Assembly: GCF_021044685.1 (NCBI RefSeq)
Contig: NZ_CP088014.1
Span: forward strand, 3,334,001-3,398,000
Source: Bradyrhizobium daqingense
GTDB taxonomy: Bacteria > Pseudomonadota > Alphaproteobacteria > Rhizobiales > Xanthobacteraceae
Reading direction: 5' to 3'
DNA: 64,000 nt
In this document: positions 55,941 through 63,748 of the stretch, piece after piece
How the letters are laid out: every line of letters begins with the position of its first letter
How positions within the stretch are numbered: the stretch's first letter is position 1
Notes under the pieces: model-generated
Seen by the model: the letters and a program-made list of their open reading frames with translations, nothing else
Told to the model about the DNA's origin: nothing
The model's database searches: none
Made by a program: the position numbers and the translations under genes

Positions 55941-56008
55941 CGAAGCGTAATTCACCTCTTATACGGCGAGACAAGTGGTGAGTTACGCCTACGCTAACCC
56001 ACCCTACG
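55926..56008. repeat. gtagggtggattagcgaagcgtaa palindromic repeat
   Basis: cgtagggtggattagcgaag and acgctaacccaccctacg form the arms; the centre is less conserved. Such gtagggtgggttagcg elements recur in many proteobacteria (recalled). The MFS stop codon (55938-55940) lies inside the left arm. Confidence 0.75.
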
Positions 56009-56030
56009 CATCGGCGCTGGCGATCAGCGC

Positions 56031-57809
56031 TTATCCCAGCAGCACCGCATCCGCCGCCGCGACCGATTCCGCGCTCTCCGTCACTGTGCGCTCGAGCGAG
56101 GGCGCTTGCACCGTGATGTTTTCGGCGAAGAAGCGCGCGAGCGAGACGTAGCGCGCGGCATCCGCGGTGCCGTCGGCCTTGGCGGCGAGCGCCTCGGCGG
56201 CCAGCATGCAGCCGCCGACCGTCGCGCCGAACTGCTGAAGATACGGCGTCGCGCCGGCGAGCGCCTCGTTCGGCGCGGACGCAACGCGCTCCAGCAGCCA
56301 TTTGCTGGTGCGCGTCAATGCTTCCAGCGCCTCGCGCAGCTTCGCGCCCGTGGTGCCGAAGGCGGGATCGTTGGAGGCCTTGACCTGTTTGACGGTGGCC
56401 GAGAGCTCGTCGAGCAGCGCCCATACCGAGGCGCCGCCGTTGGCCGCGAGCTTGCGCGTGACGAGGTCGATCGCCTGGATGCCGTTGGTGCCTTCGTAGA
56501 TCGCGGTGATGCGGGCATCGCGATAATGCTGCGCGGCGCCGGTCTCCTCGATGAAGCCCATGCCGCCATGCACCTGCACGCCGAGATAGGCGACCTCGTT
56601 GCCGATGTCGGTGGAATAGCCCTTTGCGATCGGTGTCAGCAGCGCGGCGCGTGCGGCCGCGTCGGTCCGCACCTTGGCGTCCTTGGCGCGGTTGGAGACG
56701 TCGATCGCGACCGCGGTCGCATAGCAGATGGTGCGCGCGGCCGCGGTCTGCGCCCGCATCCGCATCAGCATGCGCTTGACGTCGGGATGGACGAAGATCG
56801 CATCCGAGCCCTCGCCCTTGTTGCCGACGGCGCGGCCCTGCTTGCGTTCCTGGGCGTAGGACAGCGCCTGCTGATAGGCGCGATCGGCGACGCCGACGCC
56901 TTCGAGGCCGACGCCGAGGCGGGCCTGGTTCATCATCGTGAACATGCAGCGCATGCCCTGGTTCTCTTCGCCGATCAAGAAGCCGATCGCGCCGCCGTGA
57001 TCGCCCATGGTCATGGTGCAGGTCGGCGAAGCATGCATGCCGAGCTTGTGCTCGACACCGCTCGCATAGATGTCGTTGCGCTGCCCAAGCGAGCCGTCCG
57101 CATTGACCATGAACTTCGGCACCAGGAACAGCGAGATCCCCTTGGTGCCGGCGGGCGCGTCGGGCAGGCGGGCCAGCACGAAATGCACGATGTTGTCGGT
57201 CATGTCGTGCTCGCCATAGGTGATGAAGGTCTTGGTCCCCTTGATGCGATAGGTGCCGTCGGCCTGCATCTCGGCGCGGGTACGCAGGGCGCCGACGTCG
57301 GAGCCGGCCTGCGGCTCGGTCAGTTGCATCGTGCCGGTCCATTCGCCGGAGACGAGCTTTTCGAGATAGATTGTCTTCAGCTCGTCACTGCCATGCGCCT
57401 CCAGCGCTTCGATCGCGGAGGCCGTCAGCAGCGGGCAGAGGCCGAAGGCAAGGTTGGCGGCGCTCCAGATCTCGGTGCAGGCCGCATTGATCGCGAGCGG
57501 CAGGCCCTGACCGCCGAAATCTTCCGGACCGGAGACGGCGTTCCAGCCGCCCTCGGTCCAGCGCTTGTAGGCGTCGGGCCAGCCCGGTGCGGTCGTCACC
57601 TTGCCGTCCTCGAGCTTGATGCCGTGCTCGTCGCCGATCTTGTTGAGCGGCGCCAGCACGTCGGTTGCGAACTTGCCGGCTTCCTCCAGCACGGCCGCGG
57701 CAATGTCTGCGTCGAAATCGCCGTAATGGCCGGCGTCCACGGCGGCCTTGAGGCCGGCGCCATGGTTGAGCGACAGCAGCATGTCGGAAATCGGCGCGCG
57801 GTAGGTCAT
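56031..57809 (-). CDS. Large acyl-CoA dehydrogenase (DmdC-like)
   Basis: 592 residues, the long type with an extra C-terminal domain. FAD-dependent. FGLCPLLTASAIEALEAHGS, GTMQLTEPQAGSDVGALRTRAE, ITYGEHDMTDNIVHFVLARL, and the C-terminal base in AIYEGTNGIQAIDLVTRKL. The HGGMGFIEET motif is conserved. Members oxidise 3-methylmercaptopropionyl-CoA (DMSP breakdown) or long-chain acyl-CoA; without DmdB/DmdD in the window the substrate is open. 57810-58067 upstream is a 258-base gap with no gene. Confidence 0.92.
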   Translation of the reverse strand: MTYRAPISDMLLSLNHGAGLKAAVDAGHYGDFDADIAAAVLEEAGKFATDVLAPLNKIGDEHGIKLEDGKVTTAPGWPDAYKRWTEGGWNAVSGPEDFGGQGLPLAINAACTEIWSAANLAFGLCPLLTASAIEALEAHGSDELKTIYLEKLVSGEWTGTMQLTEPQAGSDVGALRTRAEMQADGTYRIKGTKTFITYGEHDMTDNIVHFVLARLPDAPAGTKGISLFLVPKFMVNADGSLGQRNDIYASGVEHKLGMHASPTCTMTMGDHGGAIGFLIGEENQGMRCMFTMMNQARLGVGLEGVGVADRAYQQALSYAQERKQGRAVGNKGEGSDAIFVHPDVKRMLMRMRAQTAAARTICYATAVAIDVSNRAKDAKVRTDAAARAALLTPIAKGYSTDIGNEVAYLGVQVHGGMGFIEETGAAQHYRDARITAIYEGTNGIQAIDLVTRKLAANGGASVWALLDELSATVKQVKASNDPAFGTTGAKLREALEALTRTSKWLLERVASAPNEALAGATPYLQQFGATVGGCMLAAEALAAKADGTADAARYVSLARFFAENITVQAPSLERTVTESAESVAAADAVLLG

Positions 57810-58067
57810 GGCTCACTCCCGTGGACAAATATTGGGCGCCGTATTCCCACGAAACGGGGGCAGTCTCAATGGCCGGTGGATGGGGACGGCGCGGCTCCGG
57901 GGCGGAGCTACCGGGGCCTATAATAAAGTGAGGCGGTCGGATGGTCCGCCCCGGGTGGCATTTTGCCCCTCCAGGCGGTTGAAATGCCGCGCCGCTCCCT
58001 ATAGACCGGCAGCGACCGAAGGGAATCCGCGGCAGCTCGATCTTCCGCCGTTCGCCCGGTCTCCAGT

Positions 58068-58142
58068 TGGGGCGTAGCCAAGCGGTAAGGCAGCGGATTT
58101 TGATTCCGCCATTCGGAGGTTCGATCCCTCCCGCCCCAGCCA
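58068..58142 (+). tRNA. tRNA-Gln (anticodon TTG)
   Basis: 75 bases with encoded CCA. Acceptor stem TGGGGCG (58068-58074) pairs with CGCCCCA (58132-58138). D-arm GCCAAGCGGTAAGGC. Anticodon stem GCGGA/TCCGC with loop TTTTGAT, anticodon TTG at 58100-58102. T-arm GGAGG-TTCGATC-CCTCC. All helices are complete, so it is functional. An integrase gene follows 100 bases downstream, the usual position of an island integrated at a tRNA 3' end. Confidence 0.96.
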
Positions 58143-58242
58143 GAAGCCTTGCTGCCCCTGAAATTGCTGACGAAACCGGCCTGGCTGGGGAGCTGCTGCA
58201 CAGCTCTGCGACACACTGCTGCTGCACAGGGGTGTGTCCGAT

Positions 58243-59406
58243 ATGGCTGTCCACATCTTTCGCCGAGAAGCCGTGTACTACTGGCGCCGCCGAGCGCCCC
58301 GTTCGCTTGCCAATTTCCTGGATCGCCAGCATCTTTTTCTGAGCCTGAAAACGACGAGCCGAACCGTGGCGCGTCGGCTGGCTGCTCAGCTTGACTTGAT
58401 CCTGGAAGATGCCGCGATGCTCGCCGATAGCTTCGACCCGCACCTGTCAAAGTCTCAAATTGAGACAATGCTTCGCCGCGTTGTCGACAGGCAGCTCGTG
58501 AAGCTGGACCGGCTCGCGTATGCCGCCAAAAATTCGTCCGGCTTCGACTTCGAGCGGGAGCGAATGGGCGACAAGCAGGCATTTTGGGCCTTTGCCCTTT
58601 TGGATGCTCAAGGCGCAAGCGCGGTCGTTCGGGATGAGGATCGCGTCCGGATGGCCGCCGACGGACTGTCCGAGGCCAACATCGAGGCGGTGAAGTGGCA
58701 TCTGGCGATGCTCCGGCGCAACAATATGGTCCCCACGAACGCTCATATTCTCGATCATATGGTCGGTGCAGTCGGCGCCCTCCCGACAGCGATGAACCTG
58801 GGGATCGCGCAAGGAACTTACTTCCGCGGAATGAAGCTCGCCCTGGCCGAAATTGATCGGCGCTACGGAGGCAGGCGCACAGAAGATGTGGGCTTTGTGG
58901 ATCGCATGCTCATGGGCATGAACGATCCACCGCAGCAAGTTGTAACACCCGAGCCTGGCATCGGCCTCCGGAGTAACGATCCACCGAAGGCCGTGGATCG
59001 TCCCGCCGCAATGTCCCTCTTGATGACGGACTTCTCCACCTTCGCTGAAAATGTCATCCAGCAAAACGCCAAGGATGGTCATTGGGACGAGAAAACTCAG
59101 AGGCAAGCCCGAAGCATCTCGAACCTGTTCGTCAAGTTCATGCTGCAGGACCAGCTGGTCCAGGACTTAAACGCCCTGCGCCAACAGCATGTCGGCAAGT
59201 TCGTCGATTTTCTTCGGTCGGCCATCTACAAGAATTACGGCAAGTCCGCCAAGGATGAAAGCCGGAGCATCGCCGAGCTGCGCGCTGTTGCTATGGCACA
59301 TCATTCAAGCGAGCGCGGGATCGCCGGAGATACGCTCAATCGTCACCTTACGTTCCTTGCTCAAATCTTCCGGCACGCAGTTGCGCGCGGGGTTGGCACC
59401 CTCTGA
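58243..59406 (+). pseudogene. Truncated tyrosine-recombinase-type integrase (DUF6538 N-terminus)
   Basis: 387 residues from ATG 58243. The start MAVHIFRREAVYYWRRRAPRSLA is the DUF6538 domain typical of phage-like integrases in Bradyrhizobium. The following ~330 residues are arm-type and core-binding-like, ending HLTFLAQIFRHAVARGVGTL. The catalytic domain with the R...HxxR...Y residues is missing: a stop follows and no other frame resumes it before 59555. The protein is about two thirds of the expected length, so the recombinase should be inactive. Its place directly after the tRNA-Gln marks the left end of an island. Confidence 0.82.
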
Positions 59407-59554
59407 AGTTTTTGCTGTCGGTCGGCACGGTAGCCTGCACGTGTCTTGCATTCGATCGCGTTCGTCGAGTTTTACGGAGGTCGGTCCTGGAGCGAACCTG
59501 GTATGGTTGCGACCGCGCCCGAGAAGAAATCATCGTTTCGCGCCGAGGCCCGCC

Positions 59555-59607
59555 GCAGCCGATTTTGATTCCACCAGACGTAGGTTCGAATCCTGCCGCC
59601 CCAACCA
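59555..59607 (+). other. Diverged copy of the tRNA-Gln 3' half (candidate attachment site)
   Basis: 53 bases, alignable without gaps to 58090-58142 of the tRNA, 44 identical. Conserved blocks gattttgattcc (anticodon loop), ggttcga (T loop) and cgcccca (acceptor). The T-stem keeps pairing through paired changes (GTAGG/CCTGC) while the anticodon stem is broken. It ends acca, as an encoded tRNA end would. It could be the attR or a nested attL of an island; a 5' half is lacking, so it is not a working tRNA. Confidence 0.75.
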
Positions 59608-59790
59608 CCAAACCCTCTGAAATTCTCTTATTTCATCGCAAAAATTGCGATTCCGTCCCACGAATTCCGACGCGGCATCGTTCGCAAAAACTCCCGTTCA
59701 ATTTCAATGACTACCAACTTGTATCGGCGGCTCCACGCAGCAAGGACGCAGCATGGACTCGCTTGATCGCTAACGCATCACGCTCAGGCG

Positions 59791-59928
59791 TTGACACTCG
59801 TCCTCGCGGCTGTCCCCGAAGGCTGGACGGCGGAAATTGCACCAGCGCTTGTTACGGAAAAGCAGCAAGGGCTGTTTCAGGAACTCAACCTCCAACCCGG
59901 TGACGTTTACAAGCTCACTCCCGAGTGA
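59791..59928 (+). CDS. Possible small protein or gene fragment
   Basis: TTG at 59791 opens a frame of 45 residues (TLVLAAVPEGWTAEIAPALV ... PGDVYKLTPE) with regular, amphipathic composition. No ribosome site is obvious and the frame has an upstream stop. It may be the end of a broken gene. Confidence 0.3.
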   Translation: MTLVLAAVPEGWTAEIAPALVTEKQQGLFQELNLQPGDVYKLTPE

Positions 59929-60067
59929 GACAGCTTCATTTGGCGTCCTTTTATGCTAGACAATTTTCTATTGCCGGGATGACACCGGGCCTGCGTTGGT
60001 GTTTCCTATTCAATCCTTAGCCCCTAAATTAACTTGGGAACTGTCCAACTCTGTTCTAGGTTGCCTC

Positions 60068-60283
60068 GTGGACCGCGCAATGCAGCTTCGCCATTTGGAA
60101 CAGGCCGAACGGCACGTCGCCCAAGGCGAGCGGAATATTGCCAAGCAAGAGGAGCGTATTGCGGACTTGGCTCGCCGAGGAGCGAACACAACCGAGGCTC
60201 AGAAGCTTCTAAACACCTTCTTCGCCATTCAGATGCAGCATATCCAGCACCGCAACCGCATCCTCACGGAGCTGGAAGAATAG
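60068..60283 (+). CDS. Small alpha-helical hypothetical protein
   Basis: 71 residues from GTG 60068, or 67 from ATG 60080. Nearly all helix or coiled coil: LEQAERHVAQGERNIAKQEERIADLARRGANTTEAQKLL and HIQHRNRILTELEE. The heptad pattern and the sequence are familiar from short Bradyrhizobium proteins of unknown role (recalled). No neighbours give a clue. Located in the island. Confidence 0.6.
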   Translation: MDRAMQLRHLEQAERHVAQGERNIAKQEERIADLARRGANTTEAQKLLNTFFAIQMQHIQHRNRILTELEE

Positions 60284-61091
60284 GAGTTTGTATAGCGGCA
60301 ACGCTTGCCTGAGATGGTTCGGTACTTGAACGACCCTTGCCGACCGACCGATGACAGACTCCTGCAAAGCAGCCCTCCCGAGCCGCAGGATCCCGGCCCC
60401 ATCCGCGAGCCTTGTTCCCTTCGTTTTCGGCATTCGACGCGGGCAAGAAAAAGCTGTTGGGTCTTTTGAATGTCGGAGATGCCAACAGCCGTGTTTGGGA
60501 TGACGAAATAGCGTGACCGAAAAGCAGCCCGTCCAAAGCCTTCGCCGGGGGGCGGCATGGAGGAAGCTCGACAGGCCGCGCAAGAGTGTGCCGACGATCC
60601 CGGGCTACATGACGAGCTTCGGCGAAGATGAACTAAAAGCCGATCCAGTTGGCGGCTCTATTTGCTAGCCCGATGTTGTCCCAGCTCGGACCTGGCGAGA
60701 GCGGCTAGTGCTAGTGCGCCACTATCAGGATCATAGCGGACCTCATACAAGGGAGTTATTAGTACGCGCCCTAGCTTGGGGCGATTAGGAGGAAATATTC
60801 AGACCGGCGAGAACTATATCGCAGTCCAAATGGCGACGCTTGGTTCATCGGGGCGCGAGCCGACTAGCGGTCATGCTTTTATTATTCATCAGCCCAATGC
60901 CCCTTCTGGTGGCCGCCTTTCTCACATTGAATTGGGCGAGCTCTTGCGTGACGGAAATGGAGTCGAACAGCAAGCGTTGCCGCGACTGATCGGAACACTG
61001 GTCGAGGTACCGCTGTTTGCCCAGGTCCGGAAGTGCTCCCCAAGGCTAGCAACAGACCCGCCGTTACTCAGTTCGCTAAGTTTGAACGCAG
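60284..61091. other. Island region without a supported gene
   Basis: 808 bases. A 114-residue frame (60776-61120, MGRLGGNIQTGENYIAVQMATLG) is open but lacks a ribosome site, motif or partner, and its end overlaps the stop-interrupted gene on the other strand. Nothing else of note. Confidence 0.5.
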
Positions 61092-61244
61092 CTAGTCCCG
61101 GGACTCGGCGTTCTGAATAATCTCACCATTCAGCCATTCTTGCTCATCGGCCAAAGTCCTTCATGCGGTTTCTATGCGCTTGTACCGGTGGAAAGTTGGA
61201 TCTCGGCAGTTCTCTGCATTTTGGAATGCTGCGATTGCTTCATG
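61092..61244 (-). pseudogene. Stop-interrupted paralogue of the small protein at 61967-62167
   Basis: The minus-strand frame reads AENCRDPTFHRYKRIETA, then TGA (61163-61161) where the paralogue has Trp, then RTLADEQEWLNGEI to a TAG at 61094-61092. The intact relative has AENC ... RRYQRMEAAWRALAEEQQWLDGEI, which aligns directly apart from a shorter linker. Upstream codons to about 61244 (HEAIAAFQN) remain open. It is therefore a decaying copy, not a gene. Confidence 0.7.
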
Positions 61245-61358
61245 CTGTCCTCCGTTAGGATGGACATGGGATTGGCCCGGCTCGCGATCAATGCAGTCCG
61301 GTCTGACAATTCTCCACCTAACGGGCTGTAAATCGGCCTAGCTAAAAGCAACGCGACG

Positions 61359-61511
61359 CTAGGTACGGAAGAAAACGAACCAGACAACGGCCATAGCGAG
61401 CACAGCGACACTTACGCTGATGAGAAGCAGCAAGAGGATCGAGGGCCCGGGTTCGGCTTGACGCGCTTCCATGGGTGTTTCGATAATGATGCCGTGCTTT
61501 TTCTTCACCAT
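61359..61511 (-). CDS. Small single-pass membrane protein
   Basis: 50 residues, too short for usual gene finders. MVKKKHGIIIETPMEARQAE, then PGPS and a hydrophobic helix of about 24 residues (ILLLLLISVSVAVLAMAVVW) ending FVFFRT. A basic start and one strong membrane helix give a classical small membrane protein. ATG and TAG are in frame without interruption. Similar short proteins recur in Bradyrhizobium accessory DNA (recalled). Function unknown. Confidence 0.6.
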   Translation of the reverse strand: MVKKKHGIIIETPMEARQAEPGPSILLLLLISVSVAVLAMAVVWFVFFRT

Positions 61512-61519
61512 GGTTGCAC

Positions 61520-61738
61520 CTAAATTTTGGGTGCTAAGTCGGCGCGGTCAAATACCGGGACAATCTCAACATCCTCCGGCAAGGCACCCGATGGCGTGTC
61601 TTCCGCAGCATGGCGCAACGCTTCGGTGCTTGCATCCAATCCATCGGTAGTTTCGTTCGCGCCGCTACCAGCGTCGTGACGACGTGACGGGACTTGACGG
61701 CCCGCATCGGCTTCTGTGTTGGGTATCTTTGTGGACAT
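61520..61738 (-). CDS. Small hydrophilic hypothetical protein
   Basis: 72 residues, MSTKIPNTEADAGRQVPSRR at the start and PEDVEIVPVFDRADLAPKI at the end. The ribosome site AAAGGA lies six bases before ATG 61738, which supports it and fixes the start against the longer frame. The composition (Asp, Glu, Ser, Ala, Thr) suggests an unstructured protein. It ends eight bases before the small membrane protein begins, so both are probably one operon. No family recognised. Confidence 0.6.
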   Translation of the reverse strand: MSTKIPNTEADAGRQVPSRRHDAGSGANETTDGLDASTEALRHAAEDTPSGALPEDVEIVPVFDRADLAPKI

Positions 61739-61966
61739 AAGATATCCTTTCGTTTTGGATACCAAGCTGTCCCAACGACTATGGTTCCTACCCTGGCTGA
61801 GCGCCGAGCAAGCGCAGGCGTCTTTGTGCACACGGGAGGTTAACAAAGTTGGGTACAATTATGTCTCATGTCACTGTGTTGTGCGCTGCCAGCGCACGAT
61901 GAAAGTCAGGTTGGGCTACCGCCGACGAAGCAATTCCTTATTGGCAGCAAGCGCGGATTGTGCGCG

Positions 61967-62167
61967 TCATGAGTGCGAGTGTAGCGCGGATGAATTTGGT
62001 CTGCCTACCGGCGGAATCTCCCCGTCCAGCCACTGCTGCTCCTCGGCGAGCGCGCGCCAAGCCGCCTCCATGCGTTGATAGCGGCGCGCGGCGGGGGCCG
62101 TCCGAGCCTGCTCCGCGAGCTGCGCGCAGTTCTCGGCGCACTCAAGGTATTCGCGGGTACGATACAT
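61967..62167 (-). CDS. Small helical protein (MYRxREYLE family)
   Basis: 66 residues: MYRTREYLECAENCAQLAEQ, RRYQRMEAAWRALAEEQQWL, DGEIPPVGRP. The pattern of a short helical hairpin with conserved AENC and AAWRALAEEQ is seen in many short Bradyrhizobium proteins (recalled). Start at ATG 62167, seven bases after the stop of the gene at 62175. An interrupted paralogue is at 61092-61244. Function unknown. Confidence 0.62.
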   Translation of the reverse strand: MYRTREYLECAENCAQLAEQARTAPAARRYQRMEAAWRALAEEQQWLDGEIPPVGRPNSSALHSHS

Positions 62168-62174
62168 GATACTG

Positions 62175-62372
62175 CTACTCTCGACTGATGGGTGTTGCTC
62201 TCCTGCCATTCTCCAGATCGATGTCCGGCCGGTCAGGAGGGAGTTGATCCTTCTCAGGATTGCCCTTCCACGGTTCATTTGTCTGCTTGTGATGGGGGGC
62301 GTCAGTCTGCTGCCGCGGATCATCCAGCGGCGTCTCGCGCGGGTCTTCGTCTTGTGGGCGTATATTTTCCAT
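62175..62372 (-). CDS. Small proline-rich hydrophilic protein
   Basis: 65 residues from ATG 62372: MENIRPQDEDPRETPLDDPR, then HKQTNEPWKGNPEKDQLPPDRPDIDLENGRR. Pro/Asp/Lys-rich, no membrane part, likely disordered. No good ribosome site. It precedes the MYRxREYLE-type gene by seven bases on the same strand, which favours a two-gene unit. Confidence 0.5.
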   Translation of the reverse strand: MENIRPQDEDPRETPLDDPRQQTDAPHHKQTNEPWKGNPEKDQLPPDRPDIDLENGRRATPISRE

Positions 62373-62423
62373 GATGGGTAACGGAAGCGGCTGGCGATCC
62401 GTTCCTACGGTGCATAGCAACAA

Positions 62424-62612
62424 AAAGTTCCCAAAATGCGTTTAGGGGGCATGCAGCGCATAGCCCTATCGCCTTCATTCTTGCCAGCGTGGTTCTCGCC
62501 CTGCCCTTGTCGGGAAGGGTGGCGCGAATGCGAAGCACCATAGCGCCGAGCAGTCCACCACAGTGGGAGGGCGAAGTAGTCCGCCATCCACACTTAGCCC
62601 GGCACTTCATCG
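62424..62612. other. Gap in the island, nothing identified
   Basis: Frames on both strands are short and lack motifs. Must hold the promoter for the leftward pair at 62372. Confidence 0.4.
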
Positions 62613-62624
62613 GTGCTACGTTTA

Positions 62625-62828
62625 ATGAGTATGTGTTCAATGTGGGCACATATCCATGTCGGTGCGTGGCTGGTCACCGAAGAGCCAATCTGCACTCAGG
62701 CATCGAAAGCTGCGGCGGAGCTATGCCAGACCATCTGGCGCGCCGTTAAGCGGCGGGTTCTCAATGGCATCGATCCGGAGCATCCCCAGAACCGTGAACG
62801 TAATGGTGTTATCGAGTTATCCTGTTGA
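62625..62828 (+). CDS. Small hypothetical protein
   Basis: 67 residues: MWAHIHVGAWLVTEEPICTQ, KAAAELCQTIWRAVKRRVLN, EHPQNRERNG. Three cysteines and a basic, helix-forming middle. Three ATGs lie within six codons; the first at 62625 is used. No ribosome site is clear and no family is known, so it is tentative. Confidence 0.35.
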   Translation: MSMCSMWAHIHVGAWLVTEEPICTQASKAAAELCQTIWRAVKRRVLNGIDPEHPQNRERNGVIELSC

Positions 62829-62891
62829 GAGTTGCCTAAGCCGCACCGCGTAACTTGGCTTGCTGTTGCATTAAAATGACGAGAGCTCCGC

Positions 62892-63626
62892 ATGAACGCT
62901 GATCGTCACTACGCCGTCGCCTCTATCTTGTTTGATTACGTAAAAAGCCCATCCTTGAAGCACCTGCGTGAGCCGCATAGCGTTCACAAGGTATCGCGCG
63001 AGATTGTGAAAGCGCTGGATGGAGCAAGCTCCGTGTGGAAGAAGTGGGAGAGTCGGCGAGAAGAGGTCGCACAGGCAGCGGCTCCATCTGGATACCCGTC
63101 GAGGACCTCCAGGCGTTTCTGAATACGTTACCCGGCCTGCCGTTGACGAAAACGGATGTGGAGCAGCGTCTGCGCGCTATTTGGGAAGAGCCACATACAA
63201 GTTATCCCAAGGACGAACTCAGAAATGGCTGTGTCGCATTGTGTCAGTCAGACAAGGGAAACGGCACCGAGATGCGCGCGATCATTGGAGCGTTGCAGGA
63301 GCGCATCGAGCGCGAGGAAGACAGGCTTAGAAACGGAGCAGGAGCAAAGCTATCGGCGCTGGAGAGAGGAAGAGCGAATAAGGCTGGAACAGCGGTTTCT
63401 GTTGGGCGCGGATTGTGCGTGGACCAGAATCGAGAAATCAGAAGCATTCTATTGTCGCCGCAACGGTCGTGCGTTCCGCATCGCGCAGGGCAAAGACAAG
63501 CGTTGGACCCTGTGTCGGGTTGAAGAAATTGACGACGAGGGCGAGTTGCTCGGCACTTATCAAGGTCGCGGTGATGCGAACAAGGCACTGAAGAAGATTG
63601 CTTACGCTCCCCAGTTGCAAAGGTAA
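62892..63626 (+). pseudogene. Hypothetical gene broken by two compensating frameshifts
   Basis: Three frame segments read as one 244-codon protein. Segment 1: MNADRHYAVASILFDYVKSP ... SSVWKKWESRREEVAQAA. Near 63085-63100 it moves to another frame: SIWIPVEDLQAFLNTLPGLP ... ALQERIEREEDRLR. Near 63325-63345 it returns to the first frame: EQSYRRWREEERIRLEQRFLLGADCAWTRIEKSE ... KALKKIAYAPQLQR. Each segment has good coding character and no homologous name. One base lost and one gained would restore it. Sequencing errors are possible. Confidence 0.6.
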
Positions 63627-63748
63627 GCCCCCTGAAGAGAGTTCACCAAAGCGGAGTCGGTCGAGGTTTGCTAAAGAATGTATGAAAAGCTTATCGTTTT
63701 CTGCCGACGTTGATCGAGGGCGCGCTTCTGCCAACCCAGCAGATAAGT

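Noticed and set aside
59555..59607. A second complete tRNA gene
   Set aside because: Only the 3' half is present; no D-arm or 5' acceptor strand lies upstream and the anticodon stem does not pair.
60776..61120. 114-residue frame in the island
   Set aside because: No ribosome site or recognisable composition and its end overlaps the interrupted paralogue on the opposite strand.
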